A stretch of 64,000 nt of DNA from Melitaea cinxia (lineage: Eukaryota; Arthropoda; Insecta; Lepidoptera; Nymphalidae), in assembly GCF_905220565.1 (NCBI RefSeq), contig NC_059420.1:2294001-2358000 (forward strand), read 5' to 3'. Below, piece after piece: positions 1 through 10,512 of the stretch. The notes beneath the pieces were generated by a model. It saw only the letters and a program-made list of their open reading frames with translations, made no database searches and had not been told where the DNA came from. Each line of letters starts with the position of its first letter. The first letter of the stretch is position 1. The position numbers and the translations under genes were made by a program.

Positions 1-3000
1 CCGCCACAGTGTGTGTGCGTGTGTGCGTGCGCCAGTGCTCACCTCTGGTACAGCCTGCGCAGGCGCGCGGCGCGGTGCCCGTAGCGCCGCCGCCACAGTG
101 TGTGTGCGTGTGTGCGTGTGTGCGTGCGCCAGTGCTCACCTCTGGTACAGCCTGCGCAGGCGCGCGGCGCGGTGCCCGTAGCGCCGCCGCCACAGTGTGT
201 GTGCGTGTGTGCGTGTGTGCGTGCGCCAGTGCTCACCTCTGGTACAGCCTGCGCAGGCGCGCGGCGCGGTGCCCGTAGCGCCGCCGCCACAGTGTGTGTG
301 CGTGTGTGCGTGCGCCAGTGCTCACCTCTGGTACAGCCTGCGCAGGCGCGCGGCGCGGTGCCCGTAGCGCCGCCGCCACAGTGTGTGTGCGTGTGTGCGT
401 GCGCCAGTGCTCACCTCTGGTACAGCCTGCGCAGGCGCGCGGCGCGGTGCCCGTAGCGCCGCCGCCACAGTGTGTGTGCGTGTGTGCGTGCGCCAGTGCT
501 CACCTCTGGTACAGCCTGCGCAGGCGCGCGGCGCGGTGCCCGTAGCGCCGCCGCCACAGTGTGTGTGCGTGTGTGCGTGTGTGCGTGCGCCAGTGCTCAC
601 CTCTGGTACAGCCTGCGCAGGCGCGCGGCGCGGTGCCCGTAGCGCCGCCGCCACAGTGTGTGTGCGTGTGTGCGTGTGTGCGTGCGCCAGTGCTCACCTC
701 TGGTACAGCCTGCGCGGGCGCGCGGCGCGGTGCCCGTAGCGCCGCCGCCACAGTGTGTGTGCGTGTGTGCGTGCGCCAGTGCTCACCTCTGGTACAGCCT
801 GCGCAGGCGCGCGGCGCGGTGCCCGTAGCGCCGCCGCCACAGTGTGTGTGCGTGTGTGCGTGTGTGCGTGCGCCAGTGCTCACCTCTGGTACAGCCTGCG
901 CAGGCGCGCGGCGCGGTGCCCGTAGCGCCGCCGCCACAGTGTGTGTGCGTGTGTGCGTGTGTGCGTGCGCCAGTGCTCACCTCTGGTACAGCCTGCGCAG
1001 GCGCGCGGCGCGGTGCCCGTAGCGCCGCCGCCACAGTGTGTGTGCGTGTGTGCGTGTGTGCGTGCGCCAGTGCTCACCTCTGGTACAGCCTGCGCAGGCG
1101 CGCGGCGCGGTGCCCGTAGCGCCGCCGCCACAGTGTGTGTGCGTGTGTGCGTGTGTGCGTGCGCCAGTGCTCACCTCTGGTACAGCCTGCGCAGGCGCGC
1201 GGCGCGGTGCCCGTAGCGCCGCCGCCACAGTGTGTGTGCGTGTGTGCGTGTGTGCGTGCGCCAGTGCTCACCTCTGGTACAGCCTGCGCAGGCGCGCGGC
1301 GCGGTGCCCGTAGCGCCGCCGCCACAGTGTGTGTGCGTATGTGCGTGCGCCAGTGCTCACCTCTGGTACAGCCTGCGCAGGCGCGCGGCGCGGTGCCCGT
1401 AGCGCCGCCGCCACAGTGTGTGTGCGTGTGTGCGTGTGTGCGTGCGCCAGTGCTCACCTCTGGTACAGCCTGCGCAGGCGCGCGGCGCGGTGCCCGTAGC
1501 GCCGCCGCCACAGTGTGTGTGCGTGTGTGCGTGTGTGCGTGCGCCAGTGCTCACCTCTGGTACAGCCTGCGCAGGCGCGCGGCGCGGTGCCCGTAGCGCC
1601 GCCGCCACAGTGTGTGTGCGTGTGTGCGTGTGTGCGTGCGCCCGTGCTCACCTCTGGTCCAGCCTGCGCAGGCGCGCGGCGCGGTGCCCGTAGCGCCGCC
1701 GCCACAGTGTGTGTGCGTGTGTGCGTGCGCCAGTGCTCACCTCTGGTACAGCCTGCGCAGGCGCGCGGCGCGGTGCCCGTAGCGCCGCCGCCACAGTGTG
1801 TGTGCGTGTGTGCGTGTGTGCGTGCGCCAGTGCTCACCTCTGGTACAGCCTGCGCAGGCGCGCGGCGCGGTGCCCGTAGCGCCGCCGCCACAGTGTGTGT
1901 GCGTGTGTGCGTGTGTGCGTGCGCCAGTGCTCACCTCTGGTACAGCCTGCGCAGGCGCGCGGCGCGGTGCCCGTAGCGCCGCCGCCACAGTGTGTGTGCG
2001 TGTGTGCGTGTGTGCGTGCGCCAGTGCTCACCTCTGGTACAGCCTGCGCAGGCGCGCGGCGCGGTGCCCGTAGCGCCGCCGCCACAGTGTGTGTGCGTGT
2101 GTGCGTGTGTGCGTGCGCCAGTGCTCACCTCTGGTACAGCCTGCGCAGGCGCGCGGCGCGGTGCCCGTAGCGCCGCCGCCACAGTGTGTGTGCGTGTGTG
2201 CGTGTGTGCGTGCGCCAGTGCTCACCTCTGGTACAGCCTGCGCAGGCGCGCGGCGCGGTGCCCGTAGCGCCGCCGCCACAGTGTGTGTGCGTGTGTGCGT
2301 GTGTGCGTGCGCCAGTGCTCACCTCTGGTACAGCCTGCGCAGGCGCGCGGCGCGGTGCCCGTAGCGCCGCCGCCACAGTGTGTGTGCGTGTGTGCGTGTG
2401 TGCGTGCGCCAGTGCTCACCTCTGGTACAGCCTGCGCAGGCGCGCGGCGCGGTGCCCGTAGCGCCGCCGCCACAGTGTGTGTGCGTGTGTGCGTGTGTGC
2501 GTGCGCCAGTGCTCACCTCTGGTACAGCCTGCGCAGGCGCGCGGCGCGGTGCCCGTAGCGCCGCCGCCACAGTGTGTGTGCGTGTGTGCGTGTGTGCGTG
2601 CGCCAGTGCTCACCTCTGGTACAGCCTGCGCAGGCGCGCGGCGCGGTGCCCGTAGCGCCGCCGCCACAGTGTGTGTGCGTGTGTGCGTGCGCCAGTGCTC
2701 ACCTCTGGTACAGCCTGCGCAGGCGCGCGGCGCGGTGCCCGTAGCGCCGCCGCCACAGTGTGTGTGCGTGTGTGCGTGTGTGCGTGCGCCAGTGCTCACC
2801 TCTGGTACAGCCTGCGCAGGCGCGCGGCGCGGTGCCCGTAGCGCCGCCGCCACAGTGTGTGTGCGTGTGTGCGTGTGTGCGTGCGCCAGTGCTCACCTCT
2901 GGTACAGCCTGCGCAGGCGCGCGGCGCGGTGCCCGTAGCGCCGCCGCCACAGTGTGTGTGCGTGTGTGCGTGCGCCAGTGCTCACCTCTGGTACAGCCTG

Positions 3001-6000
3001 CGCAGGCGCGCGGCGCGGTGCCCGTAGCGCCGCCGCCACAGTGTGTGTGCGTGTGTGCGTGTGTGCGTGCGCCAGTGCTCACCTCTGGTACAGCCTGCGC
3101 AGGCGCGCGGCGCGGTGCCCGTAGCGCCGCCGCCACAGTGTGTGTGCGTGTGTGCGTGTGTGCGTGCGCCAGTGCTCACCTCTGGTACAGCCTGCGCAGG
3201 CGCGCGGCGCGGTGCCCGTAGCGCCGCCGCCACAGTGTGTGTGCGTGTGTGCGTGCGCCAGTGCTCACCTCTGGTACAGCCTGCGCAGGCGCGCGGCGCG
3301 GTGCCCGTAGCGCCGCCGCCACAGTGTGTGTGCGTGTGTGCGTGTGTGCGTGCGCCAGTGCTCACCTCTGGTACAGCCTGCGCAGGCGCGCGGCGCGGTG
3401 CCCGTAGCGCCGCCGCCACAGTGTGTGTGCGTGTGTGCGTGCGCCAGTGCTCACCTCTGGTACAGCCTGCGCAGGCGCGCGGCGCGGTGCCCGTAGCGCC
3501 GCCGCCACAGTGTGTGTGCGTGTGTGCGTGCGCCAGTGCTCACCTCTGGTACAGCCTGCGCAGGCGCGCGGCGCGGTGCCCGTAGCGCCGCCGCCACAGT
3601 GTGTGTGCGTGTATGCGTGTGTGCGTGCGCCAGTGCTCACCTCTGGTACAGCCTGCGCAGGCGCGCGGCGCGGTGCCCGTAGCGCCGCCGCCACAGTGTG
3701 TGTGCGTGTGTGCGTGTGTGCGTGCGCCAGTGCTCACCTCTGGTACAGCCTGCGCAGGCGCGCGGCGCGGTGCCCGTAGCGCCGCCGCCACAGTGTGTGT
3801 GCGTGTGTGCGTGTGTGCGTGCGCCAGTGCTCACCTCTGGTACAGCCTGCGCAGGCGCGCGGCGCGGTGCCCGTAGCGCCGCCGCCACAGTGTGTGTGCG
3901 TGTGTGCGTGTGTGCGTGCGCCAGTGCTCACCTCTGGTACAGCCTGCGCAGGCGCGCGGCGCGGTGCCCGTAGCGCCGCCGCCACAGTGTGTGTGCGTGT
4001 GTGCGTGTGTGCGTGCGCCAGTGCTCACCTCTGGTACAGCCTGCGCAGGCGCGCGGCGCGGTGCCCGTAGCGCCGCCGCCACAGTGTGTGTGCGTTGTGT
4101 GCGTGCGCCAGTGCTCACCTCTGGTACAGCCTGCGCAGGCGCGCGGCGCGGTGCCCGTAGCGCCGCCGCCACAGTGTGTGTGCGTGTGTGCGTGTGTGCG
4201 TGCGCCAGTGCTCACCTCTGGTACAGCCTGCGCAGGCGCGCGGCGCGGTGCCCGTAGCGCCGCCGCCACAGTGTGTGTGCGTGTGTGCGTGTGTGCGTGC
4301 GCCAGTGCTCACCTCTGGTACAGCCTGCGCAGGCGCGCGGCGCGGTGCCCGTAGCGCCGCCGCCACAGTGTGTGTGCGTGTGTGCGTGTGTGCGTGCGCC
4401 AGTGCTCACCTCTGGTACAGCCTGCGCAGGCGCGCGGCGCGGTGCCCGTAGCGCCGCCGCCACAGTGTGTGTGCGTGTGTGCGTGTGTGCGTGCGCCAGT
4501 GCTCACCTCTGGTACAGCCTGCGCAGGCGCGCGGCGCGGTGCCCGTAGCGCCGCCGCCACAGTGTGTGTGCGTGTGTGCGTGTGTGCGTGCGCCAGTGCT
4601 CACCTCTGGTACAGCCTGCGCAGGCGCGCGGCGCGGTGCCCGTAGCGCCGCCGCCACAGTGTGTGTGCGTGTGTGCGTGTGTGCGTGCGCCAGTGCTCAC
4701 CTCTGGTACAGCCTGCGCAGGCGCGCGGCGCGGTGCCCGTAGCGCCGCCGCCACAGTGTGTGTGCGTGTGTGCGTGTGTGCGTGCGCCAGTGCTCACCTC
4801 TGGTACAGCCTGCGCAGGCGCGCGGCGCGGTGCCCGTAGCGCCGCCGCCACAGTGTGTGTGCGTGTGTGCGTGTGTGCGTGCGCCAGTGCTCACCTCTGG
4901 TACAGCCTGCGCAGGCGCGCGGCGCGGTGCCCGTAGCGCCGCCGCCACAGTGTGTGTGCGTGTGTGCGTGCGCCAGTGCTCACCTCTGGTACAGCCTGCG
5001 CAGGCGCGCGGCGCGGTGCCCGTAGCGCCGCCGCCACAGTGTGTGTGCGTGTGTGCGTGTGTGCGTGCGCCAGTGCTCACCTCTGGTACAGCCTGCGCAG
5101 GCGCGCGGCGCGGTGCCCGTAGCGCCGCCGCCACAGTGTGTGTGCGTGTGTGCGTGCGCCAGTGCTCACCTCTGGTACAGCCTGCGCAGGCGCGCGGCGC
5201 GGTGCCCGTAGCGCCGCCGCCACAGTGTGTGTGCGTGTGTGCGTGTGTGCGTGCGCCAGTGCTCACCTCTGGTACAGCCTGCGCAGGCGCGCGGCGCGGT
5301 GCCCGTAGCGCCGCCGCCACAGTGTGTGTGCGTGTGTGCGTGCGCCAGTGCTCACCTCTGGTACAGCCTGCGCAGGCGCGCGGCGCGGTGCCCGTAGCGC
5401 CGCCGCCACAGTGTGTGTGCGTGTGTGCGTGTGTGCGTGCGCCAGTGCTCACCTCTGGTACAGCCTGCGCAGGCGCGCGGCGCGGTGCCCGTAGCGCCGC
5501 CGCCACAGTGTGTGTGCGTGTGTGCGTGCGTGCGTGCGCCAGTGCTCACCTCTGGTACAGCCTGCGCAGGCGCGCGGCGCGGTGCCCGTAGCGCCGCCGC
5601 CACAGTGTGTGTGCGTGTGTGCGTGTGTGCGTGCGCCAGTGCTCACCTCTGGTACAGCCTGCGCAGGCGCGCGGCGCGGTGCCCGTAGCGCCGCCGCCAC
5701 AGTGTGTGTGCGTGTGTGCGTGTGTGCGTGCGCCAGTGCTCACCTCTGGTACAGCCTGCGCAGGCGCGCGGCGCGGTGCCCGTAGCGCCGCCGCCACAGT
5801 GTGTGTGCGTGTGTGCGTGTGTGCGTGCGCCAGTGCTCACCTCTGGTACAGCCTGCGCAGGCGCGCGGCGCGGTGCCCGTAGCGCCGCCGCCACAGTGTG
5901 TGTGCGTGTGTGCGTGTGTGCGTGCGCCAGTGCTCACCTCTGGTACAGCCTGCGCAGGCGCGCGGCGCGGTGCCCGTAGCGCCGCCGCCACAGTGTGTGT

Positions 6001-8846
6001 GCGTGTGTGCGTGTGTGCGTGCGCCAGTGCTCACCTCTGGTACAGCCTGCGCAGGCGCGCGGCGCGGTGCCCGTAGCGCCGCCGCCACAGTGTGTGTGCG
6101 TGTGTGCGTGTGTGCGTGCGCCAGTGCTCACCTCTGGTACAGCCTGCGCAGGCGCGCGGCGCGGTGCCCGTAGCGCCGCCGCCACAGTGTGTGTGCGTGT
6201 GTGCGTGTGTGCGTGCGCCAGTGCTCACCTCTGGTACAGCCTGCGCAGGCGCGCGGCGCGGTGCCCGTAGCGCCGCCGCCACAGTGTGTGTGCGTGTGTG
6301 CGTGTGTGCGTGCGCCAGTGCTCACCTCTGGTACAGCCTGCGCAGGCGCGCGGCGCGGTGCCCGTAGCGCCGCCGCCACAGTGTGTGTGCGTGTGTGCGT
6401 GTGTGCGTGCGCCAGTGCTCACCTCTGGTACAGCCTGCGCAGGCGCGCGGCGCGGTGCCCGTAGCGCCGCCGCCACAGTGTGTGTGCGTGTGTGCGTGTG
6501 TGCGTGCGCCAGTGCTCACCTCTGGTACAGCCTGCGCAGGCGCGCGGCGCGGTGCCCGTAGCGCCGCCGCCACAGTGTGTGTGCGTGTGTGCGTGTGTGC
6601 GTGCGCCAGTGCTCACCTCTGGTACAGCCTGCGCAGGCGCGCGGCGCGGTGCCCGTAGCGCCGCCGCCACAGTGTGTGTGCGTGTGTGCGTGCGCCAGTG
6701 CTCACCTCTGGTACAGCCTGCGCAGGCGCGCGGCGCGGTGCCCGTAGCGCCGCCGCCACAGTGTGTGTGCGTGTGTGCGTGTGTGCGTGCGCCAGTGCTC
6801 ACCTCTGGTACAGCCTGCGCAGGCGCGCGGCGCGGTGCCCGTAGCGCCGCCGCCACAGTGTGTGTGCGTGTGTGCGTGTGTGCGTGCGCCAGTGCTCACC
6901 TCTGGTACAGCCTGCGCAGGCGCGCGGCGCGGTGCCCGTAGCGCCGCCGCCACAGTGTGTGTGCGTGTGTGCGTGCGCCAGTGCTCACCTCTGGTACAGC
7001 CTGCGCAGGCGCGCGGCGCGGTGCCCGTAGCGCCGCCGCCACAGTGTGTGTGCGTGTGTGCGTGTGTGCGTGCGCCAGTGCTCACCTCTGGTACAGCCTG
7101 CGCAGGCGCGCGGCGCGGTGCCCGTAGCGCCGCCGCCACAGTGTGTGTGCGTGTGTGCGTGTGTGCGTGCGCCAGTGCTCACCTCTGGTACAGCCTGCGC
7201 AGGCGCGCGGCGCGGTGCCCGTAGCGCCGCCGCCACAGTGTGTGTGCGTGTGTGCGTGTGTGCGTGCGCCAGTGCTCACCTCTGGTACAGCCTGCGCAGG
7301 CGCGCGGCGCGGTGCCCGTAGCGCCGCCGCCACAGTGTGTGTGCGTGTGTGCGTGTGTGCGTGTGTGCGTGCGCCAGTGCTCACCTCTGGTACAGCCTGC
7401 GCAGGCGCGCGGCGCGGTGCCCGTAGCGCCGCCGCCACAGTGTGTGTGCGTGTGTGCGTGTGTGCGTGCGCCAGTGCTCACCTCTGGTACAGCCTGCGCA
7501 GGCGCGCGGCGCGGTGCCCGTAGCGCCGCCGCCACAGTGTGTGTGCGTGTGTGCGTGCGCCAGTGCTCACCTCTGGTACAGCCTGCGCAGGCGCGCGGCG
7601 CGGTGCCCGTAGCGCCGCCGCCACAGTGTGTGTGCGTGTGTGCGTGTGTGCGTGCGCCAGTGCTCACCTCTGGTACAGCCTGCGCAGGCGCGCGGCGCGG
7701 TGCCCGTAGCGCCGCCGCCACAGTGTGTGTGCGTGTGTGCGTGCGCCAGTGCTCACCTCTGGTACAGCCTGCGCAGGCGCGCGGCGCGGTGCCCGTAGCG
7801 CCGCCGCCACAGTGTGTGTGCGTGTGTGCGTGTGTGCGTGCGCCAGTGCTCACCTCTGGTACAGCCTGCGCAGGCGCGCGGCGCGGTGCCCGTAGCGCCG
7901 CCGCCACAGTGTGTGTGCGTGTGTGCGTGCGCCAGTGCTCACCTCTGGTACAGCCTGCGCAGGCGCGCGGCGCGGTGCCCGTAGCGCCGCCGCCACAGTG
8001 TGTGTGCGTGTGTGCGTGTGTGCGTGCGCCAGTGCTCACCTCTGGTACAGCCTGCGCAGGCGCGCGGCGCGGTGCCCGTAGCGCCGCCGCCACAGTGTGT
8101 GTGCGTGTGTGCGTGTGTGCGTGCGCCAGTGCTCACCTCTGGTACAGCCTGCGCAGGCGCGCGGCGCGGTGCCCGTAGCGCCGCCGCCACAGTGTGTGTG
8201 CGTGTGTGCGTGTGTGCGTGCGCCAGTGCTCACCTCTGGTACAGCCTGCGCAGGCGCGCGGCGCGGTGCCCGTAGCGCCGCCGCCACAGTGTGTGTGCGT
8301 GTGTGCGTGCGCCAGTGCTCACCTCTGGTACAGCCTGCGCAGGCGCGCGGCGCGGTGCCCGTAGCGCCGCCGCCACAGTGTGTGTGCGTGTGTGCGTGTG
8401 TGCGTGCGCCAGTGCTCACCTCTGGTACAGCCTGCGCAGGCGCGCGGCGCGGTGCCCGTAGCGCCGCCGCCACAGTGTGTGTGCGTGTGTGCGTGCGCCA
8501 GTGCTCACCTCTGGTACAGCCTGCGCAGGCGCGCGGCGCGGTGCCCGTAGCGCCGCCGCCACAGTGTGTGTGCGTGTGTGCGTGTGTGCGTGCGCCAGTG
8601 CTCACCTCTGGTACAGCCTGCGCAGGCGCGCGGCGCGGTGCCCGTAGCGCCGCCGCCACAGTGTGTGTGCGTGTGTGCGTGCGCCAGTGCTCACCTCTGG
8701 TACAGCCTGCGCAGGCGCGCGGCGCGGTGCCCGTAGCGCCGCCGCCACAGTGTGTGTGCGTGTGTGCGTGTGTGCGTGCGCCAGTGCTCACCTCTGGTAC
8801 AGCCTGCGCAGGCGCGCGGCGCGGTGCCCGTAGCGCCGCCGCCACA
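1..8846 (-). repeat. Satellite array of ~93 units, each an amplified ARID5 exon end, splice donor and intron start
   Basis: Head-to-tail units of 97 bp (majority) or 89 bp, which differ by one 8-bp TGTGTGCG step. One unit of 105 bp (near 7331-7435) and one of 90 bp (near 4074-4163) also occur. Summing unit starts gives 93 copies. Read on the minus strand, each unit holds 53 bp matching the 3' end of the exon at 8792-8912 (WRRRYGHRAARLRRLYQ), a consensus donor AGAG/GTGAGC, then an alternating purine-pyrimidine CA/CG tract. Units are nearly identical; rare variants are at 1338, 1643, 1659, 3613, 716 and 5529. The open frames of up to 312 codons in this stretch are repeat translations: they occur on both strands and in several frames, and their length follows unit size. 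No unit shows an AG acceptor in front of its exon-like part. The array continues past the left edge. Confidence 0.95.
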
Positions 8847-8912
8847 TCGCGTCGCGGGTGGCCGCCAGCCCGCCGCGCGCCACCACCCACGCGTACAGCG
8901 AGCGCAGGGACA
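8792..8912 (-). CDS. ARID5: ARID5 homologue, exon 5 of those visible: ARID domain core
   Basis: Seen: a 121-bp exon read right to left. It is bounded by acceptor CCCGCAG at 8913-8919 and donor GTGAGC at 8791-8786, and it is open in the frame set by the previous exon (N + TG gives Val). It encodes VSLRSLYAWVVARGGLAAT followed by RDAMWRRRYGHRAARLRRLYQ, with two bases left over (phase 2). Known of the family: ARID domains, which bind DNA through a helix-turn-helix, carry an L..LY..V...GG...T....W signature and then a helix ending in an (R)RxYxR motif; both are present. Odd: only 14 residues lie between the Trp and the following Tyr, against 23 in human ARID5B as I recall it. The 3' 53 bp are the source or edge copy of the satellite to the left. 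If the donor is not used, translation reads QR then TGA. Confidence 0.88.
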
Positions 8913-9060
8913 CTGCGGGCCAAGGGGACATATTGTTACTAGAGGAGCAAACAAGCGTACGGACCACCTGATCGCGTATCGTTGAGCGATTAGCGTAGCC
9001 TGTAGACCCAGTCGGGCTGCTCTAAATTTTTAAGTTGGCTTTTTTCCTGTTTTGCCACAC

Positions 9061-9769
9061 ATCATCATCATCATCATCATCATCATCACTTTAGCCTATC
9101 GCATTCCACGGCTGGACATAGGCCTCCACAAGTTTGCGCCAAAAATTAAGTGAACTCATGTTTCGTCCATAGTCACCACGCTGGGCAGGCGAGTTAGTGA
9201 CCGCAGGGCTGGCTTTGTTTCACCGAAGACGCTGTTGCCCCTCTTCGGCCTGTGTATTTCAAAGCCAGGGTAGGTTGATTATCCCGCCATCGGTCGGCTT
9301 TTTAAGTTCCAAGGTGGTAGTGAAACTGTTTTATCCCTTAGTCGCCTCTTACTTCGACGCCGCGTTGGCATAACGGTCACAGCCATGGATTGTACCTGTT
9401 GCGCTGGCGGTTGCGGGTTCGATCCCCACACATGACAAACATTTGTATTGGCCATACAGGTGTTTGCCGTGGTCTGGGCGTTTGTGCAGTCCTTGTGGGT
9501 CTCCCCACCGTGCCTCGGAGAGCACGTTAAGCCGTCGATCCCGGTTGTTATCATATACACCTGATAGCGATCGTTACTCATAGTAGGGAATATATCCGCC
9601 AACCCGCATTGGAGTAGCGTGGTGGAATAAGCTCTGATCCTTCTCCTACATGGGAAAGAGGCCTGTAGGCCCAGTAGTGGGATATTACAGGCTGAAGCGC
9701 CTCTTACAACACCCACGGGAAGAGAGGAGGTGGTTATATTCTTACTGCCGTAACCACACGGCAACTTAC
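9061..9769 (+). repeat. B-family lepidopteran repeat, split by a SINE
   Basis: Starts with a (CAT)n run at 9061-9090, then the 'cagcctatcgcagtccactg'-type head, the 'gtcaccacgctgggcaggcg' block, and the 'gccatcggtcggctttttaa' block. It is interrupted at 9353 and resumes at 9708 with the hallmark end that reads CCGTAACCACACGGC. A near full-length reversed copy is at 29985-30312. Other copies or fragments are at 10015-10205, 10917-11168, 46968-47012, 48226-48370, 59036-59110 and 61219-61360. No coding capacity is visible. Confidence 0.8.
9353..9697 (+). mobile_element. tRNA-derived SINE with intact Pol III boxes and target duplication
   Basis: A head with A-box-like TTGGCATAACGG (9365-9376) and B-box GGTTCGATCCC (9416-9426), then the conserved body with 'ccgtggtctgggcgtttgtg' and 'cctcggagagcacgttaagc' blocks, ending in 'gatattacaggctgaagcg'. 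It is flanked by a 10-bp direct repeat CGCCTCTTAC at 9343-9352 and 9698-9707, inside a B-family repeat. Related copies: 28633-28800 (minus), 52611-52931 (minus, near complete), 60885-61038 (minus, 3' part), 45505-45600 (plus, 3' part), 50738-50900 (plus, rearranged) and 26110-26230 (diverged). Confidence 0.85.
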
Positions 9770-9829
9770 GTTACATACAACGTTTATAGTATAGTAAATC
9801 TTTAAGTCGTCTGCATACAGTAAGATATT

Positions 9830-9960
9830 TCAGAATTCAAAACAGTCTTTGATATCTTTAACAAATAATAAGAACAGTAGGGGATTCATTATCGAGCCCT
9901 GAGGAACATCACATGTTATAAAAAAATAAAAAATAAACTGTGACTCAAAACCATTGAAAA
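9830..9960 (-). pseudogene. LINE reverse transcriptase fragment (PQGS motif)
   Basis: On the minus strand this short stretch encodes TQKVVFNGFES, then about twelve residues, then CDVPQGSIMNPLLFLLFVKD and IKDCFEF. The PQGS..NPLLF box is reverse transcriptase motif 4 of non-LTR retrotransposons; family practice has it preceded by an 'R.Q.V..NG..S' segment, which is also visible. It continues upstream to about 10010, where a B-family repeat starts. The RT motifs before and after this box, including the catalytic YADD, are absent, so this is a dead internal fragment of a Jockey- or CR1-type LINE inside the ARID5 intron. Confidence 0.7.
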
Positions 9961-10014
9961 CAACCTTTTGAGTCCTATTAGTTATGTAAGACTTAAACCA
10001 CATAGAGAGATCAT

Positions 10015-10205
10015 CACTATCATCATCATCACTAGAGCCTAAGCAGTCCACTGCTGGACATAGGCCTCTACGCCAAAAATAAAGTGAAGCCATGTGTTTT
10101 GCCCATAGTCACCACGCTGGGCAGGCGGGTTGGTGACCGCAGGGCTGGCTTTGTCGCACCGAAGACGCTGCTGCTCGTCTTCGGCCTGTGTATTTCAAAG
10201 CCAGC
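10015..10205 (+). repeat. B-family lepidopteran repeat, partial
   Basis: Begins at a (TCA)n run, continues 'cctaagcagtccactgctgg' and the 'gtcaccacgctgggcaggcg' block, and breaks off after 'tgtatttcaaagccagcagt'. Same orientation as the copy at 9061. Confidence 0.8.
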
Positions 10206-10340
10206 AGTTGGACATAGAGAGATAATACGCCATAGGGAGAGAAAAGAATGAGATGTTATTGGCTGAATTAATTAATCCATCTAAACTGGATCTACAGTAT
10301 TTTTTTAATTCTAAATACTAAAATTATTTCCGTCACTCAC

Positions 10341-10512
10341 CATTTTTAACAGTGTGTGATATTTTAAGGTTGTCGTTCTGACTTTTAAGGAATTCCTTCA
10401 GCTGTTGCAAGAACGCTTCGTCTTTGGCTATCTCTTCTGGTTTCTTCTCGATCTCCTCTTCTCCCTCGCTCTGCTTCTCTGCTCCATTGCGGAGTGATAT
10501 TCTTCTGGGAGC
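10341..10512 (-). CDS. ARID5: ARID5 homologue, exon 4 of those visible: start of the ARID domain
   Basis: Seen: 172 bp between acceptor ATCTTTCAG (ends at 10513) and donor GTGAGT (starts at 10340). It is open from the first base (APRRISLRNGAEKQSEGEEE..) and ends phase 1 (AAT G). The first 30 residues are acidic and lysine-rich. DEAFLQQLKEFLKSQNDNLK then matches the first ARID helix; as I recall it, human ARID5B has DEQAFLVALYKYMKERKTP here. The single leftover G joins the TG that opens the next exon to make Val, so the ARID domain runs across the junction without a frame break. The 'P-I-x-x-x-P-x-L/I-G' linker typical of ARID5 is replaced by a less conserved NLKISHTVKN. Confidence 0.9.

Larger units (their letters stand above)
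8913..10340 (-). other. ARID5 intron between visible exons 4 and 5
   Basis: A 1428-bp intron with GTGAGT donor (10340-10335) and GCAG acceptor (8914-8913). It carries a fragment of the 'aagcgtacggctcacctgat' SINE family with an internal deletion (about 8946-9035), a B-family repeat with a nested tRNA-like SINE (9061-9769), a second B-family copy (10015-10205), and about 250 bp of AT-rich sequence in which I see nothing else. The small open frame at 9830-10093 is AT-rich and looks like a relic of a LINE reverse transcriptase (it contains DVPQGSIMNPLLF). It is read on the minus strand and ends in a B-family repeat. Confidence 0.75.

Noticed and set aside
1..8846. CRISPR array
   Set aside because: Units are near-identical along their whole length with no unique spacers, and the window is eukaryotic.
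1..8846. Telomeric or rDNA spacer satellite
   Set aside because: No TTAGG units and no rRNA sequence. The units contain a coding exon end and a splice donor instead.
1..8942. Long open frames on both strands (up to 312 codons) as proteins with CVCVC or THTHT repeats
   Set aside because: They are translations of the 89/97-bp satellite in several frames, they start at GTG-type codons, and their lengths follow unit phase. The only supported coding piece is the edge exon at 8792-8912.
9279..9764. 161-codon minus-strand frame
   Set aside because: Lies wholly in a B-family repeat and a nested SINE; no conserved domain.
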